A stretch of 64,000 nucleotides of DNA from JALYOC01 sp036675345. Its GTDB lineage: Bacteria; Myxococcota; Myxococcia; Myxococcales; Myxococcaceae. The translations under genes and the position numbers were made by a program. Location of the stretch: assembly GCA_036675345.1 (NCBI GenBank), contig JAKFFE010000032.1:210205-274204 (forward strand). Reading direction: 5' to 3'. This document shows positions 17,761-25,133 of the stretch, one piece after another. The first letter of the stretch is position 1. Each line of letters starts with the position of its first letter. The notes below the pieces were generated by a model. It was not told the origin of the DNA, did not search any database, and was given only the letters and a program-made list of their open reading frames with translations.

Positions 17761-18183
17761 TCAGGCGGCCAGGGCGCGGGTGACCCGGGCCAGCAGATCG
17801 GCGGGGACCACCGGCTTGCGCAGCACCTCCACCACCTTCAGTTCCTGCTGGAGCAGCTTGAAGGTCGCGAAGTCCTTGAAGAAGGAGGAGAGGAAGATCA
17901 CCGGGGTGGTGCTGCCGCGGGCGCGCAGTTCCTTGATCAGATCCACGCCCAGCCCATCGGGGAGCAACCCGTCCACCACCACCAGATCCACCTTGCCCTC
18001 CGCCAGCAACCGCCGGGCGTCGGACAGCCGGGGGGCCTCCAGGATGTCGAAGCCCTGGTTGCTCATCGCAAAGCGCATCGCCGCCCGGGAGGCGCGGTCG
18101 TCCTCCACCAGCAGGACCCGGGCGCGGGTCGAGGGGGAGGCGGAAGCAGGAGGAGGAGGAACAAGGGCGGTCGCCTGGGCCAT
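17761..18183 (-). CDS. Single-domain response regulator
   Basis: 140 residues: a Pro/Ala-rich N-terminal linker of about 20 residues and one receiver domain. VLLVEDD carries the acidic pocket, VDLVVVDGLLPDG the phospho-acceptor Asp and VLRKPV the conserved Lys. No output domain is present, so it probably works by protein-protein contacts or as a phosphate shuttle for the hybrid kinase that starts 4 nt downstream. I placed the start at ATG 18183 because the frame upstream of it reads as non-coding and overlaps the divergent promoter region. A LKVVEVL helix before the Lys motif is longer than usual. Confidence 0.87.
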   Translation of the reverse strand: MAQATALVPPPPASASPSTRARVLLVEDDRASRAAMRFAMSNQGFDILEAPRLSDARRLLAEGKVDLVVVDGLLPDGLGVDLIKELRARGSTTPVIFLSSFFKDFATFKLLQQELKVVEVLRKPVVPADLLARVTRALAA

Positions 18184-18236
18184 GCCCCGGGTACAGCAAG
18201 CGGTGGGCCAGCCCCTTCCGCGAGGGGATTCGGGCG

Positions 18237-18297
18237 ATCGGGTGGGTGTCCCCAGGGGGTCAGCCGGTGCTGGCGGGTGTCCGAAGACCCACCCGAT
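18237..18297. promoter_or_regulatory. Inverted repeat in the divergent signalling promoter region
   Basis: An 11-bp perfect inverted repeat, ATCGGGTGGGT at 18237-18247 and ACCCACCCGAT at 18287-18297, lies in the 224-nt gap between the response-regulator/kinase operon and the KaiC-like operon. Its centre is placed to control either side. It may be a regulator-binding site or a transcript hairpin. I see no convincing -35/-10 pair. Confidence 0.35.
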
Positions 18298-18407
18298 GAG
18301 CGCCTGCTCCCCCGCTCTCTGCCCATCACCGGACTGTCGACGAGCGGCGGCATCGACCTGGGAGAAACGACGTGGGCTAACGGGTTGTACATCGCAGGGG
18401 GACCACC

Positions 18408-18821
18408 GTGAGAGAACCGAGCTCCGCGCAGCTGGAGCTGGCCAGGCGCTTGCTGGCGCATGAGAACGCCGCGGGCGACGGGTCCGCCGCGATTGCGGCC
18501 GGACGGGTCCTGGACAAGCTTCACGCCGAGCTCGATGCACTGCTGGGCGCCGCCGGCGTGCAGACCCTGCTGGTCCGCAGCGCCCAGTTGACCCAGGCGC
18601 GTTTCCCGTTCCTGGACGCCTCCTCGGTCGAAGATTCCAACAGTCTGCGGGAGTGTCTGCTGGCCCAGGGACCGACCGGGAACGCCGAGGCGGGGGCTGC
18701 CCTGTTCGGAACCTTCTTCCGGTTGATCACCACCTTCATTGGCGAGCGGCTGACGACCCAGTCGCTGCGCAACGCCTGGCCAACGATCGAAACGATGGGT
18801 TCGAAGGAGAAGGACGAATGA
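18408..18821 (+). CDS. Small conserved protein at the head of the KaiC-like operon
   Basis: 137 residues starting at GTG (18408) with GGGGGACC just upstream. It appears all-helical and cytoplasmic, with no membrane span or known motif. The end (FRLITTFIGERLTTQSL) is the most family-like part. The stop overlaps the start of the KaiC-like gene by 4 nt (ATGA), so it is translationally coupled and probably works with it. It is not KaiA or KaiB by length or motif, and I do not recognise the family. A role as adaptor or regulator of the ATPase is an inference from position only. Confidence 0.75.
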   Translation: MREPSSAQLELARRLLAHENAAGDGSAAIAAGRVLDKLHAELDALLGAAGVQTLLVRSAQLTQARFPFLDASSVEDSNSLRECLLAQGPTGNAEAGAALFGTFFRLITTFIGERLTTQSLRNAWPTIETMGSKEKDE

Positions 18822-20305
18822 GCGACCACGTTCCGATTCGAAGACTGCCCACCGGGGTGCCGGGGCTGGACGAGGTGCTGGGGGGTGGGCTCCCCGAGTT
18901 CTCCCTCAACCTGATCGCCGGCGGCCCGGGCAGCGGGAAGACCACCCTGGCGCACCAGATCATGTTCGCCAACGCCACCCCCGAGCGGCGGGCGGTGTAC
19001 TTCAACGTCATCGGCGAGCCCCCGATCAAGATGCTCCGGTATCAGCAGCAATACGGGTTCTTCGACGCCGCCAAGGTGGGCGATGGCTCGGTCCGCTTCA
19101 TCCACCTCGGTCAGTTGGCAATGGAGGAAGGCGGGATCCAGAAGGTGCTCGAGGCGATCGTCGCCGAGGTGGAGCGCTCGGCGCCGGGGATCGTGGTGGT
19201 GGACTCCTTCCGGCCCCTGGTGAAGGGAGCGCTGGTCTCCTCGCCGGATGGGGAACACCAGGTGACCCACTTCATGCAGCGGCTGGCGCTGGCGTTGACC
19301 AGCTGCGAGGCCACCACCTTCCTGGTGGGGGAGTATGGGGAGGGCGAGCACGACAGCGCGGTCTTCACGGTGGCCGACGGGCTGCTCTGGCTCTATCAAG
19401 CCGTGGATCGCAACTCGATCGTCCGCAAGCTTCAGGTGGTGAAGATGCGCGGCCAGGGGCAGATCCCCGGGCTGCACACCACCCGCATCTCGGACGGCGG
19501 CTACCAGGTCTTCCCTCGCCTGCTCAAGCCGGCGGAGCTGATCGCGGATCATCCCCTCCAGCGTCGCCTCTCCACCGGAGTGCCGGGCCTGGACCAGATG
19601 ATGGGGGGAGGGATCCCCTCCGGCTATTCGGTGCTGCTGGCCGGCCCCTCCGGATCCGGAAAGACCGTGCTCTCCAACCAGTTCATCATCGAGGGAGCGG
19701 AGCGTGGGGAGAATGGGGTGGTGGCCATCTTCGAAAAGCGGCCCAGCGACTACCTGCAGACCACCCCGCGCGGTGAGGCGTTCGCCAAGCTGGTCAAGGA
19801 GAAGAAGCTGGAGGTCGTCTACCTCCGTCCGCTGGACCTGTCGCTGGATGAGACCTTGTTGGAGCTTCAGCAGGCGGTGAAGCGCGTGGGGGCCACCCGG
19901 GCGGTGATCGACTCGCTGTCCGGACTGGAGCTGGCCCTGGCGCCCACCTTCCGGGAGGACTTCCGCGAATCGCTGTACCGGATGATGGGCGCGCTGACCG
20001 GGCTGGGGGTGACCCTGATGGCGACGGTGGAGTTGGAGGACAACTACACCAACCTCCGCTTCAGCCCCCAGGGAGTGGCGTTCCTGACCGACGCGATCGT
20101 CATCCAGCGCTACGTGGAGGTGAACGGCCGGTTCAAGCGCGCCCTGGCGGTGGTCAAGGTGCGCTCCAGCCAGCACAGCAAGGAGCTGTGTGAGTACGAG
20201 ATCTCCGAGCACGGAGGGATCGCGATTGGCGGGGTGCTCAGCGGGTATGAGGGCCTCCTCTCCGGAACGCCGCGGAACGGTCCCTGGCCCAAGAAGGGCG
20301 AATAA
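18818..20305 (+). CDS. KaiC-like double RecA-domain ATPase
   Basis: 495 residues with two RecA/KaiC domains in tandem. The first P-loop is GGPGSGKTT at 35-43 with an Asp after the hydrophobic strand VVVDS near 129. The second is AGPSGSGKT at 275-283 with AVIDS near 365. Both domains begin with the family phrase TGVPGLDxxxGGG. In cyanobacterial KaiC, autophosphorylation occurs on S431/T432; aligning the segment before TDAIVIQRYVE here puts Ala421 and Phe422 at those sites, so the classical phospho-cycle seems absent. Neither kaiA nor kaiB is nearby. The partner genes overlap on both sides (4 nt and 1 nt), suggesting a signalling unit with the following histidine kinase. Confidence 0.9.
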   Translation: MSDHVPIRRLPTGVPGLDEVLGGGLPEFSLNLIAGGPGSGKTTLAHQIMFANATPERRAVYFNVIGEPPIKMLRYQQQYGFFDAAKVGDGSVRFIHLGQLAMEEGGIQKVLEAIVAEVERSAPGIVVVDSFRPLVKGALVSSPDGEHQVTHFMQRLALALTSCEATTFLVGEYGEGEHDSAVFTVADGLLWLYQAVDRNSIVRKLQVVKMRGQGQIPGLHTTRISDGGYQVFPRLLKPAELIADHPLQRRLSTGVPGLDQMMGGGIPSGYSVLLAGPSGSGKTVLSNQFIIEGAERGENGVVAIFEKRPSDYLQTTPRGEAFAKLVKEKKLEVVYLRPLDLSLDETLLELQQAVKRVGATRAVIDSLSGLELALAPTFREDFRESLYRMMGALTGLGVTLMATVELEDNYTNLRFSPQGVAFLTDAIVIQRYVEVNGRFKRALAVVKVRSSQHSKELCEYEISEHGGIAIGGVLSGYEGLLSGTPRNGPWPKKGE

Positions 20306-21609
20306 TGGCCAAGCAGATCATCACCCTGGAGTTGGAGGAAGGGACGGTCCGGGGGCTGGCCCTGCTGGGTCCGCCGGTGGAGGTGCTGGAGCAGTTGGCC
20401 ACTGCCGCCGCCGAGGGGCGCCGGCGCCCTGCCCACCCGAGGCGGGACCAGACCGACCAGAGCATCAAGGCGGAGCGGAAGTCCTCGGACGATACGGAAA
20501 CCGGGCTGCACACCGTCGCGGAGGAGATCGCCGACGAGGTGGTGCGAAGCTCCCGCGCGCGGGCCGACCAGATCTTGAAGACCGCCCGGGACAACGTCGA
20601 CCACCAGCGCAGCCTGGGCGAGTCAGCCGGCATCGGGGCCACCGATCGCCGCGCCCGGGAGGACACCCGACTGGAGGGCGAACGGTTCAACGCGGATGCC
20701 GCGTTGGAAGGAGAGCGCCAGCAGCGGAGGGCCCTTCGGGCCGGGGTGCTGGGCGTGGAGCGCAGTGCCGCCGACAAGGTCCTGACCGGGGAGCGGAGCG
20801 AGGCGGACTCGATCCTGGTCGACCTGCGGGAGGCGAACGAGCAGATGGTCGGCGCCACCCTCCGGGCGCACGATCTGACCGAGGAGGCGCAGCTGGCCCG
20901 GAGCCACGCGGAGCAGAGCGAGCGGGAGCTGCGCAAGGTCGCGGAGTTCCGGGAGCTGTTCATTGGCATCCTGGGTCACGATCTGCGCAACCCGGTCTCG
21001 GCGATCAGCATGGCCGCCGGCCTGTTGTTGCGGCGAGGCCACCTGGGAGCCCAGGACGCGGAGACTGCAGCGCGGATCATCCGCAGCAGTCAACGGATGA
21101 GCCGGATGATCACCCAGCTGCTGGATCTCACCCGCGCGCGCCTGGGCGGAGGCATGCCGATCGCGCCCAAGCCGACCGACCTGCGCGATGTCTGTCGCAA
21201 TGTGGTCGAAGAGTTCGAGGCCGCCATCGAGCTGACGGTGGAGGGCGAGGTGGCCGGCAGTTGGGACCAGGACCGGCTGGAGGAGGTGCTCTCCAACCTG
21301 GTGGGGAACGCCATCGAGCACGCCGAGCCGGATTCGGTGGTCCGCGTCCACGCAGCGGAGGAGCAAGAGGAGGTGGTGGTCCGGGTCAGCAACCAGGGAG
21401 ACACCATTCCTCCGGAGCTGCTCCCCTTCATCTTCGAGCCCTTCCGGGGGGCGAAGAAGAAGCAGCCCTCCCAGACCGAGAACCTGGGACTGGGTCTCTA
21501 CATCGCCCAGCAGATCGTTCGCGCCCATGGCGGGAAGTTGGAGGCCAGCTCCGCGGACGGACGGACGGAGTTCGTGATCCGCCTCCCCCGCGCCTCGGTG
21601 CCCGCCTAG
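20305..21609 (+). CDS. Cytoplasmic histidine kinase linked to the KaiC-like ATPase
   Basis: 434 residues with no membrane span. The N-terminal ~210 residues are highly charged and helical, with spaced repeats of the kind LEGER, probably a long coiled coil instead of a classical sensor domain. HisKA follows with H225 in GHDLRNP, then HATPase with N335 in NLVGNAIEHA and the G2 box ENLGLGLYIA. The G1 box is weak (SNQGDTIPPE). The ATG shares a base with the KaiC-like stop (TAATG), so the two are coupled. KaiC-linked kinases with this kind of N-terminus occur in other bacteria; the output regulator is not in this operon. The gene converges on the amine oxidase with 4 nt between. Confidence 0.9.
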   Translation: MAKQIITLELEEGTVRGLALLGPPVEVLEQLATAAAEGRRRPAHPRRDQTDQSIKAERKSSDDTETGLHTVAEEIADEVVRSSRARADQILKTARDNVDHQRSLGESAGIGATDRRAREDTRLEGERFNADAALEGERQQRRALRAGVLGVERSAADKVLTGERSEADSILVDLREANEQMVGATLRAHDLTEEAQLARSHAEQSERELRKVAEFRELFIGILGHDLRNPVSAISMAAGLLLRRGHLGAQDAETAARIIRSSQRMSRMITQLLDLTRARLGGGMPIAPKPTDLRDVCRNVVEEFEAAIELTVEGEVAGSWDQDRLEEVLSNLVGNAIEHAEPDSVVRVHAAEEQEEVVVRVSNQGDTIPPELLPFIFEPFRGAKKKQPSQTENLGLGLYIAQQIVRAHGGKLEASSADGRTEFVIRLPRASVPA

Positions 21610-21613
21610 CCTC

Positions 21614-23200
21614 CTACAGCCAGGACTCCGTCCGTGGCCCCAGCACCCGTTCGGCGGCGGCCACCCCCTGGTGGTTGGCGTCCTCGAAGATCGCCACCCC
21701 GGAGAGATCGCTGTGGGCCAGCTGCAGCCGCGGATGGGGGGATGGCGCGCGCCGCTCCGGTCCCCAGATGAAACCGGGGGTGGGCCGGATCATCGCGTGG
21801 CCCCAGCGCCAGATCTCCAGCCGGGTGGCGGCCAGCTCCGGGTGGCCCCGGCGCAGGTCGGACATCACCAGTTGCTCCCACTCCGGATAGCCCAGGGAGA
21901 GGGCGCGGCTTCGCTCCGCCCCCACCTCCCCGCCGGCCATCGGGTAGTACCAGGTGAGGACCGTAGGCCCGCTGTCGTCGGCGCGGGTCGCCTGGTGGGT
22001 GGCCACCACGTAGCCCAGGCTGTCGCTCTCGTAGAAGACGTTGTCCCAGGCCAGCGGGAACCCCCGGGAGCGCGGCGGCCGGGAGAGGTGGAGGTTGGCC
22101 ACCACCCACGGGGAGTAGGTGAAGGCGGTGGACGCCGGCAGCCCCGGCACCAGCCGGGAGGCCACGAAGCGCGGCACGGCCAGGATCACCTGACGGGCGC
22201 GGAAGCCCACCGGAGCGCCTCCTTGCCAGGCGTGGACGGTGACCGAGTCCGGCCCCGGTTCGATTGCATGGACCAGCACCGAGGGGGAGAGGCGGCCGCG
22301 TCCCACCGCCTGGGCCAGGTGGCGCACCAGCCGGCCATTTCCCTCCGGCCAGGAGAGGAACCCTTCGCTGCGCCTCCCCTTCCCGTCCTGACGGGAGGCG
22401 AAGTACCAGATCCCCGCCCAGGCGGAGACGTGGGCCGCGCGGGCGCCAAAGTCGTCGCGGCACGCGTAGTCCACCAGCCAGCGCAGCCGCTCGCTGTGCA
22501 GCTGCTCCTGCTCCAGCCACTGGGCCATCGACAGCCGATCCAGCGCGGTCCACTCCGCGTCGTCGCTGGAGGTGGCGGCGGGGACGGCGAAGGCCCGACG
22601 GCCCTGGGAATCACGGGCGGCGGCGAACCCGGCCATCCGCTCCTCGAACCGGGACAGCTGGGCCAGATCCTCGGCGCTGGCGCCGGCGTGCAGGTACAGC
22701 CCCTCGTACCAGCGGCCCCGGTAGAAGAGCCGCTCCTCGGGGGTGCGGATCAGCGCCTCCTCCGCGATCACCGGGGCGCCGTGTTCGTCTGGCTGGGACC
22801 ACAGGCCCATCTCCCCCAGCAACCGCGGCACCGGGCCCCGGGTGGTCAGCGGCGCGGGGAGGTAGTGGGCCCCCCAGGGATAGGCGGTCACCTCCGAGGC
22901 GCCGGCGCGGGAGGTCCCCCCCTCCGCCTGATCCAGCTCCAGGATCTGGAAGTCGTTCACCCCCGCCGCGGCCAGCCGCCAGCCGGCAGAGAGTCCGGAC
23001 ACCCCCGCCCCCACGATCAGCACCTCCAGCTCCCGGAAGGTGGAGGCGCGGGGGAGCGGCGGCCCCCGCAGCCGGTGGCCCAGCTCCAGGGCGCGATCAA
23101 CGATCTCTCCGGGGACCGGCCCCGCGCGGGGCGTGCGCCGGCAGGCGGAGGCGGCCACCGTGGCGCCCAGAAAGGCGGTGAGCAGCTCGCGGCGGTTCAT
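21614..23200 (-). CDS. Exported FAD-dependent amine oxidase-like protein
   Basis: 528 residues. The N-terminus (MNRRELLTAFLGATVAASAC) has a twin Arg, a hydrophobic stretch and a lipobox-like end at Cys20, so it is probably a Tat-exported lipoprotein carrying folded FAD. The dinucleotide-binding motif IVGAGVSGLSAG is at 62-73 with the acidic end of strand 2 at ILELD, and PWGAHYLP belongs to the flavin amine oxidase fold. It is the last gene of the polyamine operon (7 nt after the spermidine synthase gene), so a polyamine or a derivative is the natural candidate substrate. That link is inferred; the fold assignment is firm. Confidence 0.88.
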   Translation of the reverse strand: MNRRELLTAFLGATVAASACRRTPRAGPVPGEIVDRALELGHRLRGPPLPRASTFRELEVLIVGAGVSGLSAGWRLAAAGVNDFQILELDQAEGGTSRAGASEVTAYPWGAHYLPAPLTTRGPVPRLLGEMGLWSQPDEHGAPVIAEEALIRTPEERLFYRGRWYEGLYLHAGASAEDLAQLSRFEERMAGFAAARDSQGRRAFAVPAATSSDDAEWTALDRLSMAQWLEQEQLHSERLRWLVDYACRDDFGARAAHVSAWAGIWYFASRQDGKGRRSEGFLSWPEGNGRLVRHLAQAVGRGRLSPSVLVHAIEPGPDSVTVHAWQGGAPVGFRARQVILAVPRFVASRLVPGLPASTAFTYSPWVVANLHLSRPPRSRGFPLAWDNVFYESDSLGYVVATHQATRADDSGPTVLTWYYPMAGGEVGAERSRALSLGYPEWEQLVMSDLRRGHPELAATRLEIWRWGHAMIRPTPGFIWGPERRAPSPHPRLQLAHSDLSGVAIFEDANHQGVAAAERVLGPRTESWL

Positions 23201-23207
23201 CCGACGC

Positions 23208-24752
23208 TCAGTTCCACCGGGCCCACTCGTGCTCGTAGTAGCCGACCAGCACCTGGTTGTTGAGCCGGTTCACCTCGGCGGGCAGCGGGCCCATGTCCGG
23301 GGGAAAGACGCTCATCCCGGCCAAGGTGGCGTGGTCCAGGAAGCGCAGCCCCTCGGGGAGCGGGCGCCGGGCTTGCAGCGGCGCGGGCGAGGCCAGCACG
23401 AAGCCCCACTCCCCGAAGCTGGGGACCAGCGCGTGGTACGGCTGGGTCTGGAACCCGGAGGCCCGCAGGGTGCCGTCGATGCACCAGAAGGACTGGCGGG
23501 CGAACAGCGGGGAGGTGCTCTGGATCGAGGCCACCGCGTCGGGCGCCAGTCCCTGCTTGAGCAGCGCGTAGAAGCGGGTGGTGTACAGCTTGCCCAAGGA
23601 GAAGTTGTTGGGGTCCGGGAAGTCCACGATCGCCACGTCGAAGCGGCGCTGGGTCTCCTCCGCCAGGAACCTCATCGCGTCGTCGTTGATCACCCGCACC
23701 CGGGGATCGTCCAGCGCGTGCCCGTTGAGGTCGGCCAGCTCCCGGTAGTCGGCGGCCAGGTCGGTGATCGCCGGATCCAGATCCACCAGGGTCACCGACT
23801 TCACCTCCGGGTAGCGCAACACCTCGCGGACCGCCAGCCCATCTCCCCCGCCCAGGATCAGCACGTGTTCGATCCGGGGGGCGGAGGTCATCGCCGGGTG
23901 CACCAGCGCCTCGTGGTAGCGGTACTCGTCCAGGCTGTTGAACTGCAGGTTGGCGTTGAGGAACAGCGAGAAGCCCCGCTTGCCCCGGGTGACTACCACC
24001 CGCTGGTAGGGCGAGGAGCGGGCGTGGACCACCTCCTCCGGGTAGATCTGCTGTTCGTACAGCTGGGTGAAGCGGTCTCCGTAGAGGAAGGCGGCGATCA
24101 ACAGGCCGCACACCGCCACCGCCCGGATCCGCAGGCCGCGAACGTTGCCCAGCACCGGCGCCAGCAGCCAGGTGCTCCACAGCCCCACCGCCGCGTTGAG
24201 CAGGCCGAACAGCAGCGAGGTCCGCACCAGCCCCAGCCGGGGCACCAGGATGATCGGGAACAGCAGCGAGGCGGCCAGCGCGCCGATGTAATCGAAGGTC
24301 AGGACCTGGGAGACCAGATCCTTGAACCGCAGCTGGTCCTGGAGGATCCGCAGCAGCAGCGGGATCTCCAGCCCCACCAGGGTCCCGGCGGCCACAACCA
24401 GGGTGTAGAGGGCGATCCGGAACAGGTCGGTGGCGCCGAAGCACAGGAACAGCGCCGGGGCGGACAGCCCTCCCACCAGCGCCACCGCCAGCTCGATCTG
24501 CACGAAGCGCTGGGCCACCCCCCGCTCGATGAACCGGGAGAGGTAGGAGCCGATCCCCATCGAGAACAGGTAGACCCCGATCACGGTGGAGAACTGGGTG
24601 ACCGAGTCCCCCAGCAGGTAGCTGGCCAGGGTGCCGGCCACCAGCTCGTAGACCAGCCCGCAGGTGGCGATCACCAGCACGGTGACGAACAGCAACGACT
24701 TGTTGAGCGGGGAGGACTCCCCCTCCCCGGTGGCGGCGACGGGCTGGCTCAC
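23208..24752 (-). CDS. Membrane-fused spermidine synthase-like aminopropyltransferase
   Basis: 514 residues. The first ~230 form about seven membrane spans (starting near 18, 52, 86, 112, 150, 178 and 208). The C-terminal ~280 are a spermidine synthase domain: the SAM-type binding loop LILGGGDGLA at 298-307, the acidic strand end VDLDP at 323-327 and the catalytic-region DFPDP at 377-381. It should transfer the aminopropyl group of decarboxylated SAM to an amine, next to or in the membrane. The decarboxylated SAM would come from the SpeD encoded at the head of the same operon. The acceptor amine cannot be read from the sequence. Confidence 0.9.
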   Translation of the reverse strand: MSQPVAATGEGESSPLNKSLLFVTVLVIATCGLVYELVAGTLASYLLGDSVTQFSTVIGVYLFSMGIGSYLSRFIERGVAQRFVQIELAVALVGGLSAPALFLCFGATDLFRIALYTLVVAAGTLVGLEIPLLLRILQDQLRFKDLVSQVLTFDYIGALAASLLFPIILVPRLGLVRTSLLFGLLNAAVGLWSTWLLAPVLGNVRGLRIRAVAVCGLLIAAFLYGDRFTQLYEQQIYPEEVVHARSSPYQRVVVTRGKRGFSLFLNANLQFNSLDEYRYHEALVHPAMTSAPRIEHVLILGGGDGLAVREVLRYPEVKSVTLVDLDPAITDLAADYRELADLNGHALDDPRVRVINDDAMRFLAEETQRRFDVAIVDFPDPNNFSLGKLYTTRFYALLKQGLAPDAVASIQSTSPLFARQSFWCIDGTLRASGFQTQPYHALVPSFGEWGFVLASPAPLQARRPLPEGLRFLDHATLAGMSVFPPDMGPLPAEVNRLNNQVLVGYYEHEWARWN

Positions 24753-24756
24753 GACC

Positions 24757-24972
24757 TCAACCGTGGATCGCCGCGGCGACGATCAACGCCAGCCCCAGGA
24801 TGAAGGAGCCGATCACGATCGCCAACGCGGTGTTCTGGTCGTGCTCGATCTCCTTGTGAACGTCGAAGGGGAAGATCTTCCGGATCACGTAGAAGCCGGC
24901 CACGAACACCGCCAGCCCAATGCCGGAGTACAGCACCGATCCCACCACGCCCTTGATCAGCTGTTCGGTCAT
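24757..24972 (-). CDS. DUF350 (YjfL-like) small membrane protein
   Basis: 71 residues with two membrane spans (GVVGSVLYSGIGLAVFVAGF and TALAIVIGSFILGLALIVAA) and a short polar loop (KIFPFDVHKEIEHDQN). The pattern of the second span with SFILGLALI matches DUF350/YjfL, whose members are often encoded beside SAM decarboxylase and aminopropyltransferase genes. The function is unknown. The ATG at 24972 shares a base with the stop of the 53-residue protein (TGATG), and 4 nt separate its stop from the start of the next gene. The frame continues upstream but reads as the shadow of that small gene. Confidence 0.85.
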   Translation of the reverse strand: MTEQLIKGVVGSVLYSGIGLAVFVAGFYVIRKIFPFDVHKEIEHDQNTALAIVIGSFILGLALIVAAAIHG

Positions 24973-25133
24973 CACTTCCCTCCCTGATAGCCCGAGTGCC
25001 ACAGCAGCAGGGATCCCGGACGCGACCGATACTCCTCCGGAACCCTGCCCCGCGCCTCGCTGCTGAATGGTTCGTAGCCGGTCAGTGCCTGGGCCAGATA
25101 GGCCAGCACGATCAGCGCCCCTGCGTACTTCAT
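24972..25133 (-). CDS. 53-residue membrane-anchored small protein of the polyamine operon
   Basis: An ATG at 25133 opens a frame of 53 codons ending in TGA at 24972. The protein starts MKYAGALIVLAYLAQALTGY, a signal peptide or membrane anchor, and continues with a charged segment (EEYRSRPGSLLLWHSGYQGG). Two things support it as a real gene. Its start overlaps the DUF4178 stop by 4 nt (ATGA) and its stop overlaps the DUF350 start by 1 nt, so without it the operon would have a unique 157-nt gap. Codons are also GC-rich like those of the neighbours. I do not know the family. It may be a small subunit of a membrane complex with DUF350. Confidence 0.75.
   Translation of the reverse strand: MKYAGALIVLAYLAQALTGYEPFSSEARGRVPEEYRSRPGSLLLWHSGYQGGK

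Noticed and set aside
18818..20305. A circadian clock locus of the KaiABC kind
   Set aside because: No kaiA or kaiB is present and the phosphorylation sites are replaced by Ala and Phe, so a clock role is not supported.
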